Shown: piece by piece, positions 1-10,636 of the stretch
Layout: each line of letters begins with the position of its first letter
Numbering within the stretch: the stretch's first letter is position 1
Source: Sycon ciliatum
Lineage: Eukaryota; Porifera; Calcarea; Leucosolenida; Sycettidae
Assembly (NCBI RefSeq): GCF_964019385.1
Contig: NC_088644.1
Coordinates: 40,468,859-40,532,858 of the forward strand
Direction of reading: 5' to 3'
Length of the DNA stretch: 64,000 nt
The notes under the pieces: model-generated
Seen by the model: the letters and a program-made list of their open reading frames with translations, nothing else
The model's database searches: none
What the model was told of the DNA's origin: nothing
Made by a program: the position numbers and the translations under genes

Positions 1-537
1 ACAGAGATAATGTGCTTGCTCACACAGAACCAGAGGCTGCAAAGCGTATAACGTGGCCCACGGCGCTGCAAGCATTGTACTTCCCACCGTGGGCAGTCGT
101 GCGGTGTCCAACGTGCCAGCATCTTGCACATCTTGACAGCTACGCAGACAGGTACTAATCACTGGGAAAGACAGGATCTTTATCGCAGCCGATGGCCAAT
201 GCACACTTCACTAGTGTTTGGAGAGGCCACCTTGACAACTAGACAACACGCAGACTGTCAGCTCCCACAGTCAGGACGGATACACTACCAGGTGTTCACC
301 ATCATCCACAATTGTAATACACTGTGCTACATCACTTGATACAAACTGCTGCTTTAGCAGAAACTTCACCCAGTGGGCATTTAATCACGCATAGTACAAC
401 TTTTCCACATAAGCTGATGGTGAAATTCACTTTTTTCGTCTTGAATCCATTCGCAAATAAGATGAACGAATGTTGCCATTGATTTGGATCCCCAAGGAGA
501 GATGTCGTGTACAGTGCACGACGGTAGCTGCAGGCTG

Positions 538-1020
538 TTAGGACAGTTGCTGTGTTGACATGCCTATCATTGTGTCAACAGAGCAGCAGACAAGCCAGCA
601 TTCATGCACATCACATCCCAGATAGTGCTCATGGCTCATGCTTCCCTCCCCATTCGGATTCCACTGATCCGGACAGGGCTGCTGGAGACCAGGGCCCAAT
701 GGCAATGCTGCACCTACCACACCACCCACAAGACCTCCCAGTGCAATGACTTTACGTGCATGCACATCACCATTCACACCAATGTCATCCTCCTGCTCAC
801 AATACACATGTCCCTGGCTATTCAAACTAGTTTCGATATTGATGTACATTATGTTAGGTGCTCTCCAGACTTCAAAGGGGAAAGAGCAAATCTCACATTT
901 CAATGATCTTCCATCACCCCTAAGAAAGCTTTCATTGGCCACAGACTCACCACTCAACCCAATCAAGCAAACAATCCCCTTGAAAATCTCAGGGTACTTC
1001 TGTATATTTTCGCAGTTTAG
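538..1020 (-). CDS. unrecognised minus-strand open frame with a CxxC motif
   Basis: An uninterrupted minus-strand frame runs from about 1020 to a stop at 538. It includes a CEICSFPFEVW stretch, where the CxxC could be half of a zinc site, and a glycine-rich hydrophobic segment (IALGGLVGGVVGAALPL) that could cross a membrane. There is no ATG in a good context near its start. It lies downstream of the FERM exons on the same strand and could be a later exon of that gene or of another gene, but I see no FERM features in it. It may also be chance. No function is proposed. Confidence 0.2.
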   Translation of the reverse strand, partial: LNCENIQKYPEIFKGIVCLIGLSGESVANESFLRGDGRSLKCEICSFPFEVWRAPNIMYINIETSLNSQGHVYCEQEDDIGVNGDVHARKVIALGGLVGGVVGAALPLGPGLQQPCPDQWNPNGEGSMSHEHYLGCDVHECWLVCCSVDTMIGMSTQQLS

Positions 1021-1283
1021 TAGCTGTGCTGGCAGCTTGTTGTGCCACTAGCAAACACTTCTGCCAGCCTGGGTGGTGAGAGGCTGGCCAGAAAGGCGCC
1101 AAGCCCAACAGCACGCTGTCCATGCACGCTGTCCATGACCAGCCTGAATGGCAGGCACAAGTGCCAGTGCTGCTGTGAGAGGATGATGGTGCTCTGTGAA
1201 CTGTTCTGCGGGTAAATACACTTGAGAAGTGAATGTCCAGCGACACTATGACAAGCTAATTGCAATAAAATAATGATCACCGG

Positions 1284-1337
1284 AACTCAGGACAACTCAG
1301 ATCAACTCAGGACAACTCAGACCAACTCAGGACAACC
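1284..1337. repeat. 10-bp minisatellite
   Basis: Five tandem units of AACTCAGGAC or close variants (AACTCAGATC, AACTCAGACC), then a partial unit. Confidence 0.85.
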
Positions 1338-2534
1338 AGTTACAGCAATGAAACTTTGACTGAGACTAACTGGACCGCCCCAACACAACACCCCCAACAC
1401 AACACCCAGGAGCTGCAAACACCTCACACTTAGTCCAATGGCAATGGCACAGACGACCACCTGAGAGTCAGTTCCATCCCATGCACACATTCACCAGCAA
1501 AAGCATTCCATTTTATCATCTGGCAATGAGTGCACCCAAGAGTGTCATACAAAGGAATATTAGAATCTAATTGATTGACGTTTGGCCTGCAGGCACAACT
1601 ACTGTAATTTTCTTTTCATTCGCAATTCAAGGCCAGTAAGTAAGGGTGATGGAGATCCGGAGAGAGCTTCCGAGCTGGACCGGCATGCATTGGGTAGCAT
1701 GGAATCCAGTCACAGTAACAATACAACAATGTAGCGAGCAAGTCAGGAAACACGACAAGTAAGAACCATGATAACACCGCTACACGATCGTCTACTGTAG
1801 ATCTACAACATTTAGAAGAAAATACTAACACATTTTAGCTGCACAAGCACGCGAACGAGGACAGCCAGAAGGGCTCTCAAAATTATCGCCAGCATTCCAA
1901 TCAGCTGTGAGGCCACAAGTCGTCCGAACACCACGAACAACGCCACGCGCCAGCAGAATGAAGGTGAAGTCAGCTGACCAGACACACGCTGATCATTGTT
2001 ACCGACCCCTTGGAGGGGTTTTGGACAGTCGAAAACTGCTCACAACAAGAATACTAAGCATATTCACTCGGCGACCAGAAAGATACGATCGACGACACAT
2101 CCTAGAAGGAGAGATGGGGATACAGAAGACTCCTCCACTCCAGCACTCTCCCGAGCTCGAGACTTCTGAACGTCGCCACACGTAGACGTCTACTGGAAGT
2201 ACGCACACATGCACCATGTACCCCACAGTCCCACAGTTGCCTTTCTCCCCCTGTCCTCAACACCTCGCCAAGGTCAAAGAACAACACGCACGGACCATAG
2301 AGGTTGGTCACTGCTCCGTCGCTCTCCTTCCATACAATACGCAACACGTAGAAGCCATTCACCAAAAACATTTTTTGTCATTGAGACGCCCATCGGCTAT
2401 TTCCCCCAAACGGGATCGAACGGGACATCACCATGTACCAGTCAATCAAAAGACTTAGTGTGAGCTAGCAAACTCTGAAGTCCGAGCATTTGCGGCTTCC
2501 GAATCGGCAATTTGTATCCTTCTTGTAGACTTAC

Positions 2535-3078
2535 CGCCGGTACGCCAGTGCTTGTGCTGTATTGCAAGCCGAAATACTCCACTTCCAGGACTTCGAGAGT
2601 TCTGCAGACTGCATCGAACACATCTTGTCCAAGCGTATTGCTCTGCGGGGTACAAACAAATCACCGGCAGCACCAACACAGCTAATGCACAGCAGCTCAA
2701 ATAATTCTACACGACACATAGCCACACGCAGAGGAAACGACTCGTGCTGTTCTCCCATCTATGGCGCCACGGGGACTGCCAAAGAATAACTTCTACAAGT
2801 TCTAGTCACGGCAAGGGTTGGCTACACATTGGTAAAGAGTACAGTTCCTTGCCTCGCTCAGCCAGCCAATACAGTGCAATGAAGCTCAACTTTACATGAC
2901 TTCAAAAATAATGTTGCCGAACCGTGCTAGCACCAGCTCGCTGTAGCAATCGAAATTCCCGGGGTCTCACTCTCCCTACCTTGTAGACCTGCTGAAAGCT
3001 CGAATCGTCCAACAGCGCAATCTCACAAGTCAGCAAGCCTTTCGCACTCGGGTTTTTGCTCTTCCTTCTCCCTGGCAT
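2535..3078 (-). CDS. FERM-domain protein, first two exons (gene continues to the left)
   Basis: Two minus-strand exons join in phase 0. Exon 1 (2980-3078) starts at ATG, encodes 33 residues beginning MPGRRKSK and ends at a GTAGGG donor. Exon 2 (2535-2642) follows a CCCCGCAG acceptor, encodes 36 residues and ends at a GTAAGT donor. Together they read as the ubiquitin-like F1 lobe of a FERM domain: a CEIALLDD strand, then GQDVFDAVC and LEVLEVEYFGLQY, which match the usual GQxLFDxVCxxLxLxExxYFGLxY signature. FERM proteins link membranes to the cytoskeleton or carry phosphatase domains; too little is present to say which subfamily (band 4.1, FRMD and PTPN types are all possible). No further exon was recognised in 1-2530, so the gene probably continues past the left edge or through an exon I could not read. 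Confidence 0.72.
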
Positions 3079-3311
3079 GATGGTAAGTCAGCTCGCACGG
3101 TGATAGATGGAGACAGGAGCGAACTGGAAACCAAGTACCAATGTGTTTCAATCTGCTGTGAACCTGCACGTGTATCGCGGGCTATCTTTACTTTAGCAGT
3201 TACTGTTTAGGCCTCGCTATTCGCTGCTAGTCCGGTTGGCGCGGAGCAGCAACTTTGTTGGCCACATCTCGATTCACCCAGCGTGTAGGGAATTAATTAT
3301 TGTGACTCGAG

Positions 3312-3480
3312 ATGATGAAGCCCAACACATTGTCATTGGTCACATCCCTGAGCTTGGCAAACGCAGCTGCAAAGTTTACAAAGGACGTGTCCCTACGCTC
3401 TGCACATGACCTACATGACTCGTGCAAGCAGTTTCTCGCTGAACTGTCATCGCGCTATCCTCTGAGACCTGGTAAACCAC
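3312..3480 (+). CDS. possible first exon of a divergent gene
   Basis: An open frame starts at two adjacent ATGs (3312 and 3315) and reads MMKPNTLSLVTSL and onward. It lies 234 bases from the start codon of the divergent FERM gene, so the two could share a promoter. The exon may end at a weak GTAAAC donor near 3472; otherwise the frame stays open to 3554. I do not recognise the protein. The ATG pair, the amino-acid composition and the head-to-head arrangement are the only support. Confidence 0.3.
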
Positions 3481-3559
3481 GACGGAACACGAGCTCGTGC
3501 CGCGGAAGTACATCAGTTCTAAGCCGCATGTACATGTGCACATGTGCAGCATGAATCCA

Positions 3560-5014
3560 TGATGTAGCGATGATGTAAAAATAATTTTTGTGGAGTCACC
3601 ATGGTCACTTGTAGATCTACTGTCGACATGGACCTGAGTCTGTTCACCATGGTTGACTCTGTAGCTGTGTACTAGTGCCAGTAGTGACTAGTGGCCTAAA
3701 ATGTAGGTTTATCTGGTCCATCAACATGATCAATGCATCACGCATGCATGGGGCGGTCGGCTTCGTAGGCGCTGTAGTATAGGCTTAGGCGCTACACATG
3801 TCAGTAAGTAAATAAATTAGTTAGTTAGTAACTGTAGTGTAACAGTAACAGTAACAGTTGCTTGCCATGCATGGCCAGCTAGCAAGTGTGGGCGAAACAT
3901 GACATGTAGCCTTGTACTGTTGAGTATTGTACTACATGTACTTGAGTACGTGTAGCCGTGTACAAACCTGTGAAAAGAGTGGGAACGGTCGACCAGGTCG
4001 ACCCACCGGTCGTGAGTCGTCCATACCCCCCCCCCCCTCCCCCGGTCCCCCCCCCCCCCAATACATTGCATTCGACACTCCAGTACTAGCGCTATAGCCA
4101 GCTTTCCTAAAGATGCTCGCCTCTTTTTTCGCAACTTTTTGTTGTTTTGGAAGAAATCGCAACTTTCGCAACTTTCTTCATTTTCACAAACTACTTCGCA
4201 ACGTTTCCGCAACTGTGTGCAGAGAAGTGCCCTGGAGCCTGTGGAGGAGACCACTGAAGTGTCCGTGATGCTCCGCTTCAACAAGAAGTGTTAAAACATT
4301 CCATCAAATCATCATGACAAGTGTACTTCGAGAAGTACAGTAAGATCGGGCGCCGAAGAACCCGGGCCAGGGGCTCAAGAACCCAGGGGCTCAAGGCATA
4401 GCCTAGCATAGTTCTACCATGTTGAACGGTGTTGCCTGTTGGTCGTTTCGCCACGATCATGGAGATCACCATACGATGCGATCACGCCACGTGGAAAACA
4501 TGTACAAAACGGTACATGGGTTCTTAAAAATCTGCAAATCTAGCCTGAATTATTTGCCCATTTTCCAGCCTACAAAAGTACAGTACAAGTCACGTACATG
4601 TGTGGAAGTACTGTGTGCTTCTAAACAATAAGAGTCATGCAAAATACATGTACTACTTGTCATGTGTAAACTGTAAAGCAGGGATACTACACATGTACAT
4701 GGTATTATAATTATAACCTAATACTGGTCAGTAAGTTACGTACATGTACATGTACATGTATGTGGCAGCCCCGAATGCCGCGATGTCATGTGTGCGAAGG
4801 TTCAACAAAAAGGACAATGATAATAACTCATTCCAAGTCTGTTCATTTTTCCTATCTCATAACTGCAGTTGTGCTGCAACACAGTGTTGTCTATTTCCGC
4901 TCCATTTTTGGTTGCTTTTGGCATCATTATGCACAAGAACTCGCTCATTTTGAGTTGCGATATTAGCAACTTCTGAGCTTTTTCTGAAAATACGGATGCG
5001 ATTTCAGCAACTTT
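3560..5014. other. gene-free stretch with a poly-C tract
   Basis: No coding exon or RNA gene was recognised. It contains a C-rich tract at 4026-4059, an AT-rich stretch with repeated CGCAAC words at about 4130-4210, and ACATGTAC palindromic repeats near 4741-4760. Confidence 0.6.
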
Positions 5015-5140
5015 CACTTGTTTTGGCACGGTTGCGAAAAGGGCTACACTCCAGTCGATAGTACTATTACTTGTAGTAGACGACACAATTGTATTATGCC
5101 GCATGTACTTGAGAAAAGAGGGTAGAAGTGATGGAGGTAC

Positions 5141-5499
<359 letters not shown>

Positions 5500-6300
5500 C
5501 ATTTCAATAGCGCAGGCTACAGCGAACGAACGGTCCAGATGATTATGACTCCTGTTCACTACCTAGCCGCGGCATAATAAAAATTGTGTCGTCTACTACA
5601 AGTACTATCGACCAAAGATGCCAAAACAATTCGCAACTTATGCTTTTCGCAACCGTGCCAAAACAAGTGCTTTTTTCATTGCTGTGTGATCATTGTACAT
5701 TGTATATCAGGTACTATAATACACAGTACATGTACATGTACATTGTAGGATGCCTCCCAACGCTATGGGACTAATATCCGACAAATACCATCCTGGCTAC
5801 TGGCATGACCTACAATGACTATGTACAATGTCAAGTACCTGTACGGCTGTAGGTCGAGATAGGTACACAGGGCCAGTGGCACCTAACTCCTAACTAACCT
5901 AAAGTTGAAGCTGAAGTACCACATCATTGACATTGTAAACAAAATATCTCCACCTTGGCTGCCTAGGCTAGGCTACAGTCATAGTCATTTGGTTGAGATT
6001 GTGTCGTGAAGTAATTAGTTAGTTGTGTGCACTGTGCAGTCATGTACTAGTAACTGATTTAATACAGCCATGCGCATGTATCATCAATCAATGAATCACC
6101 TTGGTGCACCTTGGCTTGGAGCACTAATTGAGATTGATTTGAGATGCTCAATAACCGTCGCTTTGACCATTCTTCCGGTACAGTAATTGCATACATGTAC
6201 ATCACGGATCAGTCCAATGGCAATGGATGAACAACATTTCGCCCACCTGTGCCTTTAAAGGGAAACTGAACGCCAAAAATAAGTATGGCTTATCCGAAGG

Positions 6301-6500
6301 NNNNNNNNNNNNNNNNNNNNNNNNNNNNNNNNNNNNNNNNNNNNNNNNNNNNNNNNNNNNNNNNNNNNNNNNNNNNNNNNNNNNNNNNNNNNNNNNNNNN
6401 NNNNNNNNNNNNNNNNNNNNNNNNNNNNNNNNNNNNNNNNNNNNNNNNNNNNNNNNNNNNNNNNNNNNNNNNNNNNNNNNNNNNNNNNNNNNNNNNNNNN
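6301..6500. other. assembly gap of 200 N
   Basis: Exactly 200 unknown bases, so the true gap length is probably arbitrary. The left edge has a CCTTTAAAGGGAAACTGAAC word of the kind seen at MITE ends. Confidence 0.99.
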
Positions 6501-6572
6501 ATGGATATGACCCGCACGCGCTATGTCCATGGTGTCTTTGCCTACTACATGTACATGTACATGATTGTACAT

Positions 6573-6809
6573 AATTGTTAGATTGACAGCATGAAACAAG
6601 GAGGAGGACACTGTGTTCGAAAACAGTGACCTTACTACAACCGTCCGCGGTTGGCAGAGCCCCGGTCCCTGCGGACTATTTGAACCTTATGGGTATCGCA
6701 CCCGGTTCTGACCCTCGTTAGGCTCTGCCAACCGCGGAAGGTTGTAGTAAGGTCACTGTTTTCGAACACATTGTCCTCCTCCTTGTTTCATGCTGTCAAT
6801 CTAACAATT
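6573..6809. mobile_element. 237-bp MITE with ~88-bp inverted arms
   Basis: The arms 6573-6662 and 6721-6809 are near-perfect inverted copies, with outer word AATTGTTAGATTGACAGC and inner word CGCGGTTGGCAGAGCC. The spacer is about 58 bases. There is no coding capacity. The high arm identity suggests a recent or gene-converted element. Confidence 0.85.
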
Positions 6810-7131
6810 GTGTGAACTACAACAAGGTTTATCTAATACTGGTTTACCAGTTTTGGATCATGATTGTACATGTATTTACAAGGCAGAACAACGGAAAACA
6901 AAAAGCTTTCCCGTTACTCCGAGTTTCGTGTTCAAAAGCACTCATCAGACGATGTACATGTACAAAAAAAAGTAAATTATCGTATCCGTTCCCGAAGGGA
7001 ACATGTACATGTACATGTACATGTACATGTATGTAAAATGCACTTCTCGCTAGGCTAGCTACATTTCACCATAATTATTTATGGCTATTATATAATCCGA
7101 TGATCCAAATGGTCAACCCTCTTGTCCTTCT

Positions 7132-7407
7132 CCCCCCCCCCCCCCTCCCCCCCCCCCCCAACCACACACACCCTACTACACACACCCTACTTACTCACAG
7201 ATGCGTTTGTGTGGCGATGACCCCGAGTCCGAGACCAGTAGTTAGATGAGCCTCATAAACCCCATCCCAGCTAGAACACAATTTTATTATTTTAGTTTAT
7301 TTATTTTATTTCACCTTCCCCGGCTTCCCGTGGCCAGGGAATAGAGGCCAATGTGGAGGGGGGGGGGCGGTATGTTGTCCTGCACCCCCCCCCCCCCCCC
7401 CCCCCCC
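7132..7407. repeat. poly-C and poly-G tracts
   Basis: C-rich tracts at 7132-7159 and 7385-7407 and a G tract at 7358-7368. No gene was recognised between 6810 and 8230. Confidence 0.9.
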
Positions 7408-8230
7408 TGTCGAAGTGCATACGTCTCCTGGAAAAAGGTGGCCCAATTTTGTTTGACCGCCATCGAGTCAGTTCTGGTGGCGAAGTCACAGGATTTGTCT
7501 TACTGACTGATGAGGCCCAGGCCCCAGACCAGAGCCAGGAGGAACTCATGAAATGATGGCCGGTGACAGTGGTCACATACACAGAGTAGCACAGCAAGAT
7601 TCCATGCATGACCATTGACCACTGGCCACCCGCTCTGGCAGCCTGAGGACCAGGTGGCATAATGTCAGCTGTAAAACAAAACTGAGCAAGAAGAAACTAC
7701 TGTTACTTGTATTGCGGCACGTTTGTCCTTTAGAAAGACAAAAGCCAAAGGAGGAGTCGACTCCCTGCCCTGCTCCAACCCCGGCCCCATAAACATTGTA
7801 GTACTCCCTGGTGTGGATCTACTGTACGTACATTGTACATGTACATGTACATGACTATTGTACATAATTATTGCATAATTATGTACATGACTTTTTTTGT
7901 ACATGTATGAACATGGTATTATATAACCTAACACTGGTTCTAACATTATGTATGTACATGTATACGCCTCAGGCCCTGTCCTCCCCCCATGATCCATACA
8001 TCTTTGCACTCCCATCTGACATCCTCACCTACCACAATAGTCCCCTCTAGTTCCATTCTGTCTTCTCTTTTTTTCACACGCAATTATCCCCTCTCCATCT
8101 TTTCTACCCTCCTCTCCAGACTCCTTATGGTGCGCAAGCTCTCGATAACGCCTAGACCCCGCAGTCATGCCATTCCGACATGGTCAGCGTTGTTGGCTTG
8201 CCTCAGCTCACCAGCACAGGTTCCTTCTTG

Positions 8231-8314
<84 letters not shown>

Positions 8315-8325
8315 GAGTAGTAGTC
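8231..8325 (+). repeat. (AGT)n microsatellite
   Basis: About 30 AGT/GTA units, read as a run of valines in frame with the LINE reverse transcriptase that follows directly. Confidence 0.97.
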
Positions 8326-10320
8326 TTACTCATCGATGCATCTAATGCCTTTAACGCAATCAACAGGAAGGCCGCCTTGCATAATATCGCACGTGTGTGT
8401 CCACCGATGGAAAAAATTTGTCGTAATGCATATGGTGCGGATATTCCACTATTTCTTCCTGGTGGCGTAGTATTATACTCGCGCGAGGGAACTTGTCAGG
8501 GAGACCCTCTGGCCATGGCCATGTTTGCTCTTGCGGTGGCTCCTATGATTTGTAAACTCCGTGAGCAGCACCCTGATGTGAACCAATGCTGGTACGCGGA
8601 TGATGGCGAGTCTGGTGGTAGATTGGCGGCCGTGCATTCGTTTTGGAAGTCCATCGAGGAGATTGGCCCGAAGTATGGATATTACCCTAATGCAGCAAAG
8701 ACAGTTCTGCTGGTGAAACCCACCCTGGAGTCTGAAGCCCAAGAGCTGTTCGACCCTACGGGTATACGAGTGCTAACCAATGGTGTTCGCTATCTTGGTG
8801 GGGCCATTGGTGAGAAGGAATTCGTACAGGAGAGCCTGTGTCGTCATGTTTCCGTATGGTGCAGGGAGGTCGGTACTCTCTCCACTCTGGCGGAAACCCA
8901 GCCACATGCTGCGTATTCTGTCTTCTCCCGCGGATTGAGGTCACGTTGGCGCTACCATATGTGTTCGCATGGCTTGCCGGAGCCGGATGCTTTCGGCAGG
9001 CTAGATAATGTGATTGACAACAACTTGATACCAGCAATCACTGGTCAAAAGAATATGTCCACCGTTGAGCGGAGTCTCATCGGCTTGCCCGTCAAGTCCG
9101 GTGGTCTCTCAATTCCTGCCATTGGGCCTCATGCAGTGCATCAGTGGACCTCCAGTATGGCCTCGGCACGGCCGGTGATTGATTTGCTTCGTCGCCCTGA
9201 TGCTGACATTGCTCCGGTTGATTTGCAGGCGGAGGTAATGGCGTTGCGAAATGCCGAACGTCGGAGAATGGCTACTGCGGCTAAGGAGGCTCAGGTTGCT
9301 TTGCGTCCTGAGCTCAGCCCATGTCAGCGGGTGCTGTTGGAGATTGCTGCTGATGCTGGCGTTTCCAGTTGGCTAACGGCTGAGCCTCTGGCTGTGAACG
9401 GCTTTGCGCTAAATAAAGCATGTTTCCGGGATGGTCTCGCCCTGCGCTATGGCTGGGGTATTGACGGCCTCCCACCAACTTGTGTGTGTGGTAGAGACAT
9501 GTCTGTCGACCATGCATTGACATGCCCTACAGTTGGCTACCCAAGTCTGCGACACAATGAGCTTCGTGATGTGCTGGTGGAGGTGATGACTTCTGCCATC
9601 CCGGATGTTCAAACAGAGCCACCGCTTTTGCCGTTGGATGGTGAACAACTTCACGGCGCTACCGCTAATCGTGCTGCAGAGGCTCGATTGGATATCCGTG
9701 CAAGGGGCTTTTGGTCGCCACAGCAAGATGCATTCTTTGATGTGAGGGTTACTCACCCCTCAGCGTCTTTGCTGTCGCGACAGGAAGTCCTTGCACAGAT
9801 TTCCCGGAATGAACATCAGAAGAAGCGGGCCTATCTTCAGCGTGTTGTCGATGTCGAGAGGGGGTCATTCACTCCGCTCGTATTTTCGACAAACGGCGTA
9901 TGTGGCACGGAGTGCTCTCGTGCATTGAAGAACATTGTTCAGCTGGTGGTTAACAAGCATAGTGACCTTCAGTACGCTGTTGTGATGGCACAGCTACGCT
10001 GCAAAATTGCATTTGTTTTGCTGAGGTGGTCAATCACGTGCCTCCGTGGTTGCAGAGCGTCTTACTTGAGGAAGAGAATAGGCCCATCTTTTCTCGACCA
10101 ATGTCGCCTTCTGACCATGTAACCGCCTTCGGTAATCATATGTTGGCCTATTTAACATTGGCATGCTCTGCGGATTTGTAGGCATGCTAGGCAATTTAAA
10201 TATTATCCTGCAAAGTATTTTGTAGGTGCGTGACTACTACGTCATGTACTACAATTGGTACATGACTTAATAATAGCCGTCTGGCATGGTACAATAACCT
10301 TTTATTTATTTATTTATTAT
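8322..10320 (+). mobile_element. 5'-truncated LINE with restriction-like endonuclease
   Basis: The frame stays open from the microsatellite to the stop at 10122. It begins in reverse-transcriptase motif A (LLIDASNAFNAINR) and continues through EGTCQGDPLAMAMF and the YADD catalytic box (about 8592-8603). The C-terminal part has a CxC-x7-H-x4-C zinc knuckle (9481-9525), then LDIRARGFW and FFDVRVTHP, which resemble the PDDEXK-like nuclease of R2-type (REL) LINEs. The first part of the RT and everything upstream is missing, and the copy is fused to an AGT array. The ATG at 8167 lies upstream of the array in unrelated sequence, so it is unlikely to be the real start. The body is intact but the copy cannot be complete. 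The 3' UTR ends in TTTA repeats near 10320. Confidence 0.85.
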
Positions 10321-10384
10321 TTTTTTTAATGGCTTTCTCTTCTTCCTCGGATGGTTTACAATCTGTATCACAATTATTTGTGGG

Positions 10385-10548
10385 TTCAGCAATAAAGGAT
10401 GTGACTAGTAGGAGTAGTAGTAGAATTTATTATTTTGATAGGGAAGGCCCTACAGACGTTGCCGTCTTGTTACAGGGAACCCTAAGGGCTCTTTCCGGAG
10501 CCCCTACCGTAGTCTTCCCATTGTTGTTCTCTTCCCTCTTCTTATGAC
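10385..10548 (-). mobile_element. LINE 3'-end fragment, inverted
   Basis: An AGTAGTAG tract is followed by TTTTGATAGGGAAGGCCCTA and TTACAGGGAACCCTA. This is the 3' signature of the APE-type LINEs in the window (compare 16410-16685, 24930-25020 and, inverted, 58760-58850). Only the 3' tail is present. Confidence 0.65.
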
Positions 10549-10593
10549 TCTTGTTGTGTTTTCAGTATTAAAAAAATGCAGTGACTTTGTACC

Positions 10594-10632
10594 ACTAGCA
10601 CCCGGCACTAGCACCCGGCACTAGCACCCGGC
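10594..10632. repeat. 13-bp minisatellite, left block
   Basis: Three units of ACTAGCACCCGGC. The same array resumes at 13631-13669 on the far side of the LINE. Confidence 0.92.
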
Positions 10633-10636
10633 ACTA

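Noticed and set aside
2102..2371. Minus frame with FYVLRIVWKESDGAVTNLYG resembling part of a BAH domain
   Set aside because: The similarity does not continue into the RPxET part expected of polybromo-type BAH, there are stops just upstream, and no splice sites fit. Taken as chance.
6227..6611. Frames running across the N gap
   Set aside because: The middle is unknown sequence, so they carry no evidence.
8167..8330. ATG at 8167 as the start of the LINE protein
   Set aside because: The codons before the AGT array have no resemblance to the RT region that should precede motif A. The array marks the breakpoint.
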